Assembly (NCBI GenBank): GCA_011364975.1
Contig: RDOE01000010.1
Location: 1-60,431 of the forward strand
DNA length: 60,431 bases
Source of the DNA: Promethearchaeota archaeon
GTDB lineage: Archaea; Asgardarchaeota; Lokiarchaeia; Sigyniarchaeales; SOKP01
Reading direction: 5' to 3'
Shown here: one piece after another, positions 1 to 8,231 of the stretch
Layout: the number at the start of each line of letters is the position of its first letter
Position numbering within the stretch: the first letter of the stretch is position 1
Translations under genes and position numbers: made by a program
The notes under the pieces: generated by a model
Seen by the model: only the letters and a program-made list of their open reading frames with translations
Told to the model about the DNA's origin: nothing
Databases searched by the model: none

Positions 1-125
1 GATTCATTACTGTTATAATCTATGATTTGGATTTTAGTATCAATATCTATTATTTCACCCGTAAATACTGGAGTACCTGGAGGAAGCCCAACCTTTGCAG
101 TCTTTTTTCTAGCTAACTTTTTCAT
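1..125 (-). CDS. corA: CorA-type Mg2+/Co2+ transporter, N-terminal fragment (cut by window edge)
   Basis: The minus strand reads an ATG at 125-123 followed by 41 open codons to the window edge. The translation contains the stretch VGLPPGTPVFTGE and then an acidic, IDYN-containing segment. This is the characteristic beginning of archaeal and bacterial CorA magnesium/cobalt channels, which start with a KKxGLPPGTxV..GE-like motif before the large cytoplasmic domain. The pore region with its GMN motif lies outside the window, so function cannot be checked here. The gene is followed on its upstream side by the MscS-like gene in the same orientation, about 50 bp away. Family assignment rests on the N-terminal motif only. 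Confidence 0.7.
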   Translation of the reverse strand, partial: MKKLARKKTAKVGLPPGTPVFTGEIIDIDTKIQIIDYNSNE

Positions 126-178
126 TTAGATACACTAGCAATTATATAAACAATTATAATAGGAATAAATTGTATTTC

Positions 179-988
179 TTATATATTTTTTAAAATATTT
201 GGAGTGCTAATATCAATTCCGTATTTAATCATTGTATCCAATATTGCAGCTCGCAAGTCTCCTTCGATTTGTAGTATTTTCGCTATCTCTTTTATAAATA
301 CAAACAAAGTATATTCAACAGCAAAATTTTGAAAATTAGTAATTCTTACAAAAGGTTTAGGCTCATTTAAAATCAACGAGACCTTCACTGCTGCTTCAAG
401 AAGTGCAGACTCAACCTTAATTCGATCTTCTTTATAATCTGCTGTAATCGTAATAGTTCGTCTTATCCGGCTTTTTTTCCCGAGGTTTATTGTTTCATCA
501 GTAATTAATTTCTGATTGGGTATGGAAATTTTTACACCATCTAAATCAATCATTAATGTAAATATTAATTTTATTTCTTCTACTCTAGCAACTTTATTAT
601 TATGTACAATATAATCATCTACAGTGAAAGGTCTGCTCAACATTATGATAAATCCTGCTATCACATTCCCAAGTGTATTTATAGCTGCGAATCCAATTAT
701 TGTCCCTCCCATTAGTGTAAAAAGAGATGTGAACAAACCAAGTGTTTCAATAAACTGAAACATAATAACACTAACTATCACTAATCCAATTACGATTTTA
801 ATTAGCCTTTGGACGTTTTTTGCAGTGGTGGGTTCTAATTTACCTGTCTTCTTTAAACGAGAAATCTGCTTTTTTATGATTATGTATATAATCCATCCAA
901 ATATTATAGTAAACGCAGAAATGATTATTTGGTATGCATTTGCGAAAAACCATTCAATAAAAATATCTAAAACATTTTGAAATAACAT
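179..988 (-). CDS. MscS-family mechanosensitive ion channel
   Basis: This 269-residue protein has the size and layout of a minimal small-conductance mechanosensitive channel. It has an N-terminal membrane helix (about residues 12-37), two further hydrophobic helices (about 62-110) and a Gly/Ala-rich pore helix around GGTIIGFAAINTLGNVIAGF (about 93-113). The beta domain with the typical sequence LSRPFTVDDYI follows, then a C-terminal alpha/beta region. MscS channels open on membrane tension and release small solutes during hypo-osmotic shock. It sits between corA and an LRR gene, all on the minus strand. The ATG at 988-986 starts just before the first hydrophobic helix, so the start is plausible. 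No auxiliary sensory domain is visible. Confidence 0.92.
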   Translation of the reverse strand: MLFQNVLDIFIEWFFANAYQIIISAFTIIFGWIIYIIIKKQISRLKKTGKLEPTTAKNVQRLIKIVIGLVIVSVIMFQFIETLGLFTSLFTLMGGTIIGFAAINTLGNVIAGFIIMLSRPFTVDDYIVHNNKVARVEEIKLIFTLMIDLDGVKISIPNQKLITDETINLGKKSRIRRTITITADYKEDRIKVESALLEAAVKVSLILNEPKPFVRITNFQNFAVEYTLFVFIKEIAKILQIEGDLRAAILDTMIKYGIDISTPNILKNI

Positions 989-1228
989 CCTTTATTCATT
1001 CTCTATAGTTAATTTTACGATTATAAAAAGACTTTTAAATTATTAATATTTAAATTTTCTTCTTTTAAATTGTCAATTGAAAGATTTCAATTAAAGGTAG
1101 AATTGTCGTTCTTACCACTGGAATTTTTTGATACTTTAGGCATTTTCAAGAAGATAATGAGAAATTATATTAAGATATAACTTTTTTCGTGAAATTAACC
1201 TTTCACGATCTTAATTTTAATAAAAATT

Positions 1229-1238
1229 AAAAAAAAAA
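1229..1238 (-). terminator. T-run terminator after LRR gene
   Basis: There is a run of ten A on the plus strand (ten T on the coding minus strand) 10 bases after the stop codon of the LRR gene. Intrinsic termination in archaea needs mainly a U-rich tract, so this is a reasonable termination site. No strong hairpin precedes it. Confidence 0.5.
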
Positions 1239-1247
1239 CAGTTTATG

Positions 1248-2150
1248 TTATTTCGCATTCTTCCACTTTTCATAAGATGACAATAGATTTTTGACATCAT
1301 CAATACCCATTACATCCTTAGCAAAACCACCCTCTATTGGATTAAATCCAAGAAAAAGAAGTTTAAGTTTTTTAAGATGTTCCAATCCTTTAATTTCAGT
1401 GATTTGATTTCTATCAAGATACAAGTTTTCTAAATTTATCAATTTGTTTAAACCTTTTATCTCTGTGATCTTATTATTATCTAGATGTATTGTGTCAAGT
1501 TTGATGAGCGTGTCTAATCCTTTTATCTCTTCTATTAAATTATTATCAAGAAATAGCCAATTAAGATTTAGTAGTTTATCTACATTGCATATCTCCGTTA
1601 TCTGGTTACGACGAAGAATTAAAACTTGAAGATTTCGCAACTTATTTAATCCTTTGATTTTTGTGATTTGATTCTGATTAATGTCCAACCGAAGAAGATT
1701 AACCTGTGTATCTAAACCATATATTTCTGATATATTATTTTCATTAAGTTCCAACCATTTCAGGTTTATTAATGAATCCAGTCCTCTAATATCGGAAATT
1801 TGATTTCTATTAAGAAATATTCTATCAAGATTTACTAATGTTTCAATTCCTTCCAAATTTTTAATTTGATTGTTGTTAAGAAATAATTGTTTTATTTGGG
1901 GAATAACTTCCAACCCATATAATTCGGTAAGTTGATTATTAGAAAGATCAATCGCTTCGAGTTTTTTAAGTTTATCTAACCCCTTAATATCCGAAATTGC
2001 TTTAATATTTAAATTTGAGAGATTTAGTCGTAAAAGACCTATTTCTTCTTTTACTTGAACCTTTTTACCATTAATCTTTACAGCCCCTAATCCTATTACT
2101 TTCTCACCTAAACTATTAATTGTATTTTTTAATATTACTTTTTTATTGAT
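1248..2150 (-). CDS. Leucine-rich-repeat protein; start codon unresolved
   Basis: The frame encodes tandem repeats of about 22 residues with the pattern LxxLxLxxNxIxxIxGLxxL, the internalin-like (SDS22-type) LRR class. The repeats form a curved binding surface; no catalytic domain or signal peptide is seen. The first conventional start is a TTG at 1913-1911, but it lies in the middle of a repeat. The frame stays open back to a stop at 2153-2151. The extra 79 codons encode two more LRRs (containing LLRLNLSNLNIKAI and AIDLSNNQLTELYGLE) preceded by a short beta-rich cap (VIGLGAVKINGKKVQV). The real protein is therefore about 290-300 residues and starts near 2150-2100. No ATG, GTG or TTG exists there, so the start is non-canonical or the sequence has an error. 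A TATA-like box lies about 20 bp upstream of the open frame. Confidence 0.75.
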   Translation of the reverse strand: MNKKVILKNTINSLGEKVIGLGAVKINGKKVQVKEEIGLLRLNLSNLNIKAISDIKGLDKLKKLEAIDLSNNQLTELYGLEVIPQIKQLFLNNNQIKNLEGIETLVNLDRIFLNRNQISDIRGLDSLINLKWLELNENNISEIYGLDTQVNLLRLDINQNQITKIKGLNKLRNLQVLILRRNQITEICNVDKLLNLNWLFLDNNLIEEIKGLDTLIKLDTIHLDNNKITEIKGLNKLINLENLYLDRNQITEIKGLEHLKKLKLLFLGFNPIEGGFAKDVMGIDDVKNLLSSYEKWKNAK

Positions 2151-2165
2151 TTATGTATTAAGTTC

Positions 2166-2176
2166 TTATATATTTA
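2166..2176 (-). promoter_or_regulatory. TATA-like box for LRR gene
   Basis: On the minus strand the sequence is TAAATATATAA, a good archaeal TATA match. Its centre is about 26 bp from position 2145. That would put the transcription start almost exactly at the beginning of the LRR open frame and suggests a leaderless or nearly leaderless message. Confidence 0.45.
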
Positions 2177-2195
2177 TCATAATGAAAACAAACAT

Positions 2196-2274
2196 GAAAA
2201 AAGGATCAAAACCTCTTCGATTTCTTCTATTGATTGGCCCTTTTGGAATTTAAATCCTTTCAATTAGAGGTTTT
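2196..2274 (-). terminator. Hairpin plus T-run downstream of the CxxC protein gene
   Basis: AAAACCTCT at 2208-2216 is exactly complementary to AGAGGTTTT at 2266-2274. Inside the loop is a near-palindromic GGAATTTAAATCC. Read on the minus strand, the stem is followed within a few bases by TTTTTT (about 2196-2201). This looks like an intrinsic terminator for the gene ending at 2501, although the loop is long. Confidence 0.4.
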
Positions 2275-2500
2275 AAAATTGATTCGAAAAAAGCCAAGCT
2301 ATTATATCTTCTATTATTGTTTGATTTATCATTTTGAATATTTTTAATTCTATTATTTAACACTTATTTTCGCCTTTTTTGTATATCATTATTTTAAGAA
2401 CATTCGTTATAAAGAAGACTCCTTATATAAATGTCCTGTTAAATAAATTCATTGCTTTTCTAATTCGAAGATATTCATTTGAGAGAAAAAGCACGAGAAA

Positions 2501-3352
2501 TTATAATGTTCCAAGAAAATTAGCAATGTCGGAAGATTTTGGAACTTCTACTCCAAAATAATTCTTAACAATTTCATACAGAAATTCCAAATAAGGTATC
2601 TGTATTTTAATATTATGTTTTTTTTGCAAAAACTCAATTATTTTCTTCGTATATATTGTTTCTTTTTTCTTTAATCCTTTTATATACTCTACAACACTTT
2701 TAGACAATTCAAATGCTTTTTTTAGTTCATTTTTAAGAATAATGATACTAGAAGATGGATCATATTCATTTAAAAACTTCTGAACTATATTCCGCTCAAC
2801 TCCAAGTTTTTTTATGTCCAAAATATTATTATCATCTTTTAAAATGTCTTTACCTCTAAGAAGAATGTGCTCACTGAAATTCTCGGGTTTATAGTCTAAT
2901 TCTGAAACGATTTCAACACTATTTTCAAAAGAATTTTCAGTGATATATGTTAAAAAATTCCGCATATCATCGAACATATATTCTTGGTCTGAAATAATTA
3001 AAATATATCTCTTTAAAACTATTGCTCTTATAAGAAATGACAATTGTGATGCTGTTATATTTAATTTAATCAAACTTAAATCTATAAATCCTAAATCTTT
3101 TGATTTTTCGGTATCAGTTTCTTGTTCTTCTATCGAATCGGGGAGATCTATTTGAAAATCAGCCATAAAAGTATCCCGAATAATTAAATTCTTGTCAACA
3201 TAAGCTACAAAAGAATGGTCGCAGATGATACCCTCAGCAACATTAACTGCAAAAAGACCTCTTGAGCTATTTTTAACCTCTTCTTCTGATACCTCGATAA
3301 ACCCTCTACCAGAACAAGAAGGACATCGAATTTCAAGTTTAGTCATATTCAA
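2501..3352 (-). CDS. Unknown protein with N-terminal CxxC / CxH putative zinc-binding motif
   Basis: I do not recognise a named family. The 283-residue product begins with a compact segment in which a CPSC pair (residues 10-13) is followed about 30 residues later by ICDHSFVAYVDKNL (C and H at about 44-46). Such a Cys/Cys/Cys/His arrangement could bind zinc. This type of N-terminus (small GTP-free 'C..C-SRGLFAVNVAEG-C.HSF' module) is, to my recollection, common in Asgard proteins, but I could not check this. An acidic linker and an alpha/beta region with alternating hydrophobic strands follow (about 100-170). The C-terminus is helical and Lys-rich (about 190-283). No membrane helix or signal peptide is seen. 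A candidate terminator follows it. Confidence 0.6.
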   Translation of the reverse strand: MNMTKLEIRCPSCSGRGFIEVSEEEVKNSSRGLFAVNVAEGIICDHSFVAYVDKNLIIRDTFMADFQIDLPDSIEEQETDTEKSKDLGFIDLSLIKLNITASQLSFLIRAIVLKRYILIISDQEYMFDDMRNFLTYITENSFENSVEIVSELDYKPENFSEHILLRGKDILKDDNNILDIKKLGVERNIVQKFLNEYDPSSSIIILKNELKKAFELSKSVVEYIKGLKKKETIYTKKIIEFLQKKHNIKIQIPYLEFLYEIVKNYFGVEVPKSSDIANFLGTL

Positions 3353-3502
3353 AAATAGTAATACTAATACTTTGATTTAAAGATTGAGAATATTTGGTAA
3401 TTATGAAATATTTTAATCAAAATATTATTTAAATTTTCACTTCAGTAAAATTTAATAAAGTTATTATTATTTTATAGGGACGTATAAACTACGAAATGAG
3501 AT

Positions 3503-3982
3503 TTAATATCTCTGAACTTTTGCATAATTCTTTTCTATTAAATTCGCTATCAATAAACAAACTAATGCTGCAACATTTTCAGCAACAATAAAAGAAATTG
3601 TATTATTTATTATTAACGTGCTTATTGAAAAGCTGATAAAGAATAAAGCAGCAAAGGTGGGAAATGTAATAGTTAACGGTCTAATGATGGGAAACTGTAA
3701 AATAATCTTGAGTTTTGAAATGTTGGATCTGGATTTATAATATTGATTCTTTAGTACTTTTTTTCTTTCAATTTGAGCAAAGGATTCAAAAATAATTATG
3801 TTTCCAAAGAATAAAGCTATACTTATCCCTATTGGAATTAAAATTATAACAATATAATTACCTACTGATAAAAAATATTGTGCTATGAAAACGAATAAAA
3901 CTTGAAAAAGCCCACATACTCCAAATAGCATTAAAGCTATTGGTAGATATTCTTTTGAAGTCCAACGAAATCTTAACGGCAT
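3503..3982 (-). CDS. Small four-helix membrane protein of unknown function
   Basis: The product from the ATG at 3982-3980 is 159 residues with four hydrophobic segments (approximately 13-33, 38-62, 92-113 and 118-145 of this start). A Lys/Arg-rich cytoplasmic loop lies between the second and third. An in-frame upstream ATG would add 21 residues, but those codons lie inside the tRNA-Val gene, so the internal ATG is chosen. The gene starts only 26 bp after the tRNA on the same strand and may be cotranscribed with it. No family was recognised. Confidence 0.6.
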   Translation of the reverse strand: MPLRFRWTSKEYLPIALMLFGVCGLFQVLFVFIAQYFLSVGNYIVIILIPIGISIALFFGNIIIFESFAQIERKKVLKNQYYKSRSNISKLKIILQFPIIRPLTITFPTFAALFFISFSISTLIINNTISFIVAENVAALVCLLIANLIEKNYAKVQRY

Positions 3983-4008
3983 AATTAATCCTTTCTTAAA
4001 CTTTATAG

Positions 4009-4081
4009 TGGGCCAGGAGGGAATTGAACCCCCGACCTCCCGCACGTCAAGCGGACGTCATAACTACTAGACCACTGGCCC
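4009..4081 (-). tRNA. tRNA-Val, anticodon GAC
   Basis: Read on the minus strand, a full cloverleaf can be drawn. The acceptor is GGGCCAG paired with CTGGCCC, followed by discriminator A. The D-arm is GUCUAGUAGUUAUGAC. The anticodon stem is UCCGC/GCGGG around loop TTGACGT, giving anticodon GAC. A five-base variable region follows, then a T-stem GGGGG/CCCTC with loop TTCAATT. The GAC anticodon reads GUC and GUU valine codons. CCA is not encoded and no intron is seen. Confidence 0.95.
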
Positions 4082-4186
4082 TTAAAAAATTATAAATTAA
4101 ATAAATTAGATGTCTAAAAAATAAATATTTTATCTATTTTTAAAATGTAAAAAAAGAAAATTATAATAGATATTATTCAGTTTTAA

Positions 4187-5410
4187 CTATAGTTTTTTTT
4201 CTCGTAATGCTTTAATCATTGGTAAGTCTTTTCCTGAGAGAATTTCTAACATTGCGCCTCCTGCAGTTGAAATAAAAGAAACATCATCAGCTTTTCCGGC
4301 CATAGATGCTGCAGCACCCATTTCACCCCCTCCGATAACGGTTAGTGCGTGATTCTTCTTGGTTGCTTTTACCATAGCATCTACCATTTCATTAGTTCCT
4401 TCTCTAAACACCTCTTGTTCAAAAATACCTGGAGGCCCATTCGCAACAATTGTTTTACAATCCATAATGATCTTTTTAAAATCCTTAACAGTTTTTGGTC
4501 CAATATCTCCTGTAGTTTTATTAAATTTCGCGGCTTCATCAACTGATATTGTTTTTCTTTTTCCATTTTCTTCAATAATTAAGTCTTCAGGTAGAATTAT
4601 TCGATCTTTATACTTCTTATAGGTTTCACGAATCATATCTTTGTTTTCTTCTAAATCTTTGGCAATGATTTTATGATTAGGTTCCCCCATAGGTTTCCCT
4701 AAAGCTTCAAAGATAAGTACTGCTGTTAACCCAGAACATAACGCATAATCAAGTTTATCATTGTCAAAATTAAATTTCATTGCTTTAAACTTGTCAATTG
4801 CTTTTGCTCCTCCGATTAACATAGCCATTGGTTTTTCAGGTTCATCCATTATCTTTTTTAAGGCAAATAATTCTTTGGCTGTAATAGGTCCTGCAAGCAT
4901 TTTTGGCCATCCTACTATTGAGGCATTTGCTCTGTGGGCCGCTCCAAAAGCATCCACAATCACATAATCTACTAATGGAAAGAGTGTCTTAATCATTTCT
5001 GTATTTTCTGCATCAGAAAAGTTCTTATATTCTTTCATTTCGCCTTCAAATTTTCGGACATTATTCAAGACTAACACTTCTCCTGGTTTTAGAGCCTTTA
5101 TTGCTTGAATTGCCTCATTACCATAAATATCTTTTACAAATTTTACTGGACGTCCTAACTCTTTTTCAATTTCTCTAGCATGTATATCTAAATCTGTGAA
5201 ATCCTTATCTCCAGGTCTAGACTGATGAGCCATTATAATAACAGCACTATCTTTAAAATTTTCATTTAAAGCAGGTACTAAAGCTCGAATACGAGGAGAG
5301 TCTCGAATTTCCATTTTATCTACATCAATATTGGAATTAATGTCTACACGAATAAGAACTTTCTTTCCCTTCAAATCAACATCTTTATAAGATGTATAAT
5401 CAATTTTCAT
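4187..5410 (-). CDS. pgk: Phosphoglycerate kinase
   Basis: The 407-residue protein is full length for an archaeal phosphoglycerate kinase. The enzyme interconverts 1,3-bisphosphoglycerate plus ADP and 3-phosphoglycerate plus ATP in glycolysis/gluconeogenesis. Visible landmarks are the N-terminal RVDINSNID substrate loop (about 21-29), AHQSRPGD (about 61-68), VDAFGAAHRANASI (about 152-165) and IGGAKAIDKF (about 199-208). The C-terminal nucleotide loop is VIGGGEMGAAASM (about 358-370, replacing the bacterial GGGDT). A good Shine-Dalgarno sequence, AAGGAGCGG, lies 7 bases before the ATG. The gene is transcribed alone, divergently from the glycosyltransferase. Confidence 0.97.
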   Translation of the reverse strand: MKIDYTSYKDVDLKGKKVLIRVDINSNIDVDKMEIRDSPRIRALVPALNENFKDSAVIIMAHQSRPGDKDFTDLDIHAREIEKELGRPVKFVKDIYGNEAIQAIKALKPGEVLVLNNVRKFEGEMKEYKNFSDAENTEMIKTLFPLVDYVIVDAFGAAHRANASIVGWPKMLAGPITAKELFALKKIMDEPEKPMAMLIGGAKAIDKFKAMKFNFDNDKLDYALCSGLTAVLIFEALGKPMGEPNHKIIAKDLEENKDMIRETYKKYKDRIILPEDLIIEENGKRKTISVDEAAKFNKTTGDIGPKTVKDFKKIIMDCKTIVANGPPGIFEQEVFREGTNEMVDAMVKATKKNHALTVIGGGEMGAAASMAGKADDVSFISTAGGAMLEILSGKDLPMIKALREKKL

Positions 5411-5702
5411 GGTTTTCCGCTCCTTAAATTTGGATTTAATTAATTTTAATATTATTTTTCTTTGAAATTTTAGTTTAATAATTATAATATTTGATAATAA
5501 AAAAGATTTGATGAGATAACTTTAGTGATCTTACAATCGTCTAGAATATATAATTCTAAATTGAACACTTATAATTACAAAAATATTAATGGAAATTTAC
5601 TGGTTTTTATTAAAAATTGCTTTAGATTTTAATAAACAGATATTTTAATATATAATTAAACGTTTCAATATTCTTAATAATCTTAATTTAGAGTTTTTTT
5701 AT
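5411..5702. promoter_or_regulatory. Divergent promoter region between pgk and GT4 glycosyltransferase
   Basis: This is a very AT-rich spacer between two divergently transcribed genes. The segment around 5645-5665 (ATTTTAATATATAATTAAAC) contains a TATA-like sequence suitably placed for the plus-strand gene starting at 5703. No coding frame or strong hairpin was seen. Confidence 0.35.
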
Positions 5703-6950
5703 ATGGTTAAGCATCAATTAGATATTGGCTTTTTTTCTTGCATGTATAGTCAAGTTAATGGAACAGCACATGCAGTAAGTTTTCTTTCAGAAGCAATAGC
5801 CAAATTAGGACATAATGTACACGTATTTGCTCCCAAAATTCAAAATGGTCATGATATTCCAAAAACGCTTCATTATCATAGTTTAGGTGGTGCAGTAGTG
5901 GATTCCAAAACTGGATTTGTTTTAAGTGTACCAATTAATAAATATTTCAATTGTGAACATGATTATCTAGATGTACTTCATACTCATACACATGAAACTG
6001 TTGGATCTATGGGCGCATTGTGGTCAAAACAACTTGGTATTCCTGTTATTGGTACTCATAACGGACCTATGGCTTTTTATTCTGCTCAATATTTACCGGT
6101 TATAGGAAAAGCATTAGTTAAGACTGATTTGATTTGGAGATATGAGCGCCATATTCTTGATTTATATGATTTTGTTCATGTTCCTACAAAATCGAAAAAA
6201 GATTTACTTCGTGATTATAGATTTCGAGAGCCAATTATATGTTTATCAAATGGAATTCCTGACTTGTTTTATTCAGAAGTCAAAGAAAATGGGATTAGAG
6301 AAAAGTATGGTTTAGAAGGTAAAAAAGTATTACTATATGCCTCGCGCTTATCTCCTGAAAAACATAATATAAAGATTATTAAAGTGTTTAAGAAAATTCA
6401 TGATCAGGTACCAGATTCTCATCTATTACTGGTTGGTAGTGAGGGACCTTCAACTGAAAATGTAAAAAGTATTATTAAGAATCCTAAATATAGTGAATTT
6501 GTATCATATGCGGGTAGGGTTCCATTTTTAGACCTATTAAGGTTATATAATACTGCAGATGTGACCTGTTTATGGTCATGGGTTGAAGCTGAGGGTTTAG
6601 TTTTAATTGAAGCTATGGCTCAAGGGACACCTAGTGTCGGAGCTAATGCTTACGGGATTAAAGATGTAATCCGGCATGGAGAAACTGGTTACTTAGCCAA
6701 TAATATTGAGGAATTCCAAAATTATGTGATTAAACTTTTTAAAGATGATGCTCTTCGTGCTCAATTTGGCATACGAGCGAAGGAGATTTCTCAAGATTAT
6801 AAAATTAGCGAGATCGCAAAAACTTGGGTTAATCTTTATAAATTTGCTATCAATGAAGTTCATCCGCTAAAATATAGACGAGAAAAGAGAGCTCCTAGAG
6901 TCAATCTAGTTAAAAATTATGTAAAACAACTCTCAAATGTCTCATTTTAA
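5703..6950 (+). CDS. Family 4 (GT-B fold) glycosyltransferase
   Basis: The 415-residue protein has the two Rossmann-like halves of a retaining GT4 glycosyltransferase. The N-terminal half shows IGFFSCMYSQVNGTAHAV (about 8-25) and the HTHTHETVG acceptor-side loop (about 93-101). The C-terminal half carries LYASRLSPEKH (about 211-221, the usual R...K nucleotide-sugar phosphate contact region). It ends with EAEGLVLIEAMAQGTPSVG (about 296-314), the EGxxxxxxEAMAxGxPV motif that binds the donor sugar nucleotide. The closest well-known relatives by pattern are diacylglycerol or phosphatidylinositol glycosyltransferases, so glycolipid or surface glycan synthesis is plausible. The acceptor cannot be read from the sequence. 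No membrane helix is evident. Confidence 0.88.
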   Translation: MVKHQLDIGFFSCMYSQVNGTAHAVSFLSEAIAKLGHNVHVFAPKIQNGHDIPKTLHYHSLGGAVVDSKTGFVLSVPINKYFNCEHDYLDVLHTHTHETVGSMGALWSKQLGIPVIGTHNGPMAFYSAQYLPVIGKALVKTDLIWRYERHILDLYDFVHVPTKSKKDLLRDYRFREPIICLSNGIPDLFYSEVKENGIREKYGLEGKKVLLYASRLSPEKHNIKIIKVFKKIHDQVPDSHLLLVGSEGPSTENVKSIIKNPKYSEFVSYAGRVPFLDLLRLYNTADVTCLWSWVEAEGLVLIEAMAQGTPSVGANAYGIKDVIRHGETGYLANNIEEFQNYVIKLFKDDALRAQFGIRAKEISQDYKISEIAKTWVNLYKFAINEVHPLKYRREKRAPRVNLVKNYVKQLSNVSF

Positions 6951-7304
6951 TTATTTTAATAAAAACTCTTTATTTAATCAAATAATGGTATTGGGTATAT
7001 ATTTGATATTAAAATCTAAGAAATCTTAAAGGATAAAAAAAATTTAAATATTAATTTTATATGGATTTTATATTTTTATTATCTCCTTTTCCTTCTTTTT
7101 AAAAATCAATTATTAATAATCAAGAAGCTAGCTATTCCCTTTACGCTAATTATTATTACCGCATAAAATTAAAAGTTAAAATCTTCGAGCAATTAAATTA
7201 TTCCCAACTTTTCTGTGTGATAAACTAAGAGAGATTAAAAGTTACCCAGAACTTATAATACATATAGATAATTAATTATAATCAGATATTAGCGGTAAAT
7301 TGAA
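6951..7304. other. 354-bp gene-free spacer upstream of larB
   Basis: This is an AT-rich spacer with pyrimidine-rich stretches (about 7070-7105) and a short perfect palindrome ATTATTAATAAT near 7108-7119. No open frame with coding character was recognised. The promoter of larB must lie here, but I cannot point to one convincing box or to a known NikR operator. Confidence 0.4.
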
Positions 7305-8084
7305 ATGGAGAATATTAGAGAAATTTTACAGAAATTGTTAAATAATGAATGCTCTGTTGAAGAAGCAGAAAAGTTACTTAAAGCTAACATCATTGAGGAG
7401 GTTGGAGATTTAGCTAAATTAGATGTCTTCCGAAAACTAAGAACTGGTATCGTAGAAGTAATATTTGCAGAAAGTAAAACCCCAGAAATGGTTATCCATA
7501 TTATTAACTCATTTTTAGAAAAAAATAAATTTGCAATAGTTTCGAGATTTAGAGAAGACCAAATGACCGTGATCAGACAAACTTACAATAAAAATAATGG
7601 TTACATTCTGGAAGTAAATAATTTAGCTAAAGTAGTTGTTATAAAAACCAAAGAGTATGAGTTCAAGAAAAATAGAGGAATAATTGGTATAATCACAGCA
7701 GGAAGTTCTGATATACCTGTTGCGGAAGAAGCAAAAGTTATTGCACAATCAATGGGATGTGAAGTAATTACGAGTTACGATTTGGGTATAGCAGGAATCC
7801 ACCGCATATTCAATCCACTAAGTGAAATGATTAAAAAAGGAGTTCATGTAATTATTGTATGTGCAGGAATGGAAGGAACTTTACCAGGAGTTGTAGCGGC
7901 TCTAGTTGATATTCCAGTAATTGGTGTTCCTGTATCAAGTGGTTATGGATTGGGTGAAAAAGGTATTGGTGCCTTAACAACTATGCTCCAGTCATGCTCA
8001 CCTGGATTATTAGTCGTTAATATCGATAATGGATTTGGAGCGGGAGCTTCTGCTGCGTTAATTGCTAATAGAACGAAGGGCTAA
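7305..8084 (+). CDS. larB: LarB, pyridinium-3,5-biscarboxylate mononucleotide synthase
   Basis: LarB carboxylates and hydrolyses nicotinic acid adenine dinucleotide, the first step in making the nickel-pincer nucleotide cofactor of lactate racemase-type enzymes. The 259-residue length fits the family (about 250). The C-terminal half is related to PurE (AIR carboxylase). It shows GIITAGSSDIPVAEEA (about 128-143), YDLGIAGIHR (about 158-167), VCAGMEGTLPGVVAALVD (about 186-203), PVSSGYG and VVNIDNGFGAG near the end, all matching the LarB consensus. The N-terminal helical half is family-typical. larC lies about 1.7 kb downstream on the other strand and nikR 4 kb away. larE and larA are not in the window. 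Confidence 0.93.
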   Translation: MENIREILQKLLNNECSVEEAEKLLKANIIEEVGDLAKLDVFRKLRTGIVEVIFAESKTPEMVIHIINSFLEKNKFAIVSRFREDQMTVIRQTYNKNNGYILEVNNLAKVVVIKTKEYEFKKNRGIIGIITAGSSDIPVAEEAKVIAQSMGCEVITSYDLGIAGIHRIFNPLSEMIKKGVHVIIVCAGMEGTLPGVVAALVDIPVIGVPVSSGYGLGEKGIGALTTMLQSCSPGLLVVNIDNGFGAGASAALIANRTKG

Positions 8085-8231
8085 TACCTCTTTACTCTTC
8101 TTCGATTTATATTAAATTTTACTATATTTTGATATAATTAATTAAGAAAATTATAAATATATCAATAAAGAAATACTTGCTAAATTAATTATAATTATCA
8201 AAAATAAAAATAATATTTAAAGTGGTTTTAA

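Larger units (their letters stand above)
2151..2500. other. 350-bp gene-free spacer between two minus-strand genes
   Basis: No convincing coding region is seen. The spacer contains a long-range inverted repeat followed by a T-run (read as a terminator of the upstream gene) and a TATA-like element that fits the LRR gene. The remainder is AT-rich and unremarkable. Confidence 0.6.

Noticed and set aside
2379..2561. 60-codon plus-strand frame
   Set aside because: It runs into the antisense of the CxxC protein gene, with no ribosome-binding site and low-complexity translation.
3983..4045. N-terminal 21-codon extension of the small membrane protein gene
   Set aside because: These codons lie within the tRNA-Val gene (its T-arm, variable and anticodon region). 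The internal ATG at 3982 is the sensible start.
7108..7119. Palindrome ATTATTAATAAT upstream of larB as a NikR operator
   Set aside because: It is made only of A and T, expected often in such AT-rich spacers, about 190 bp from the start codon and not matching a known NikR site.
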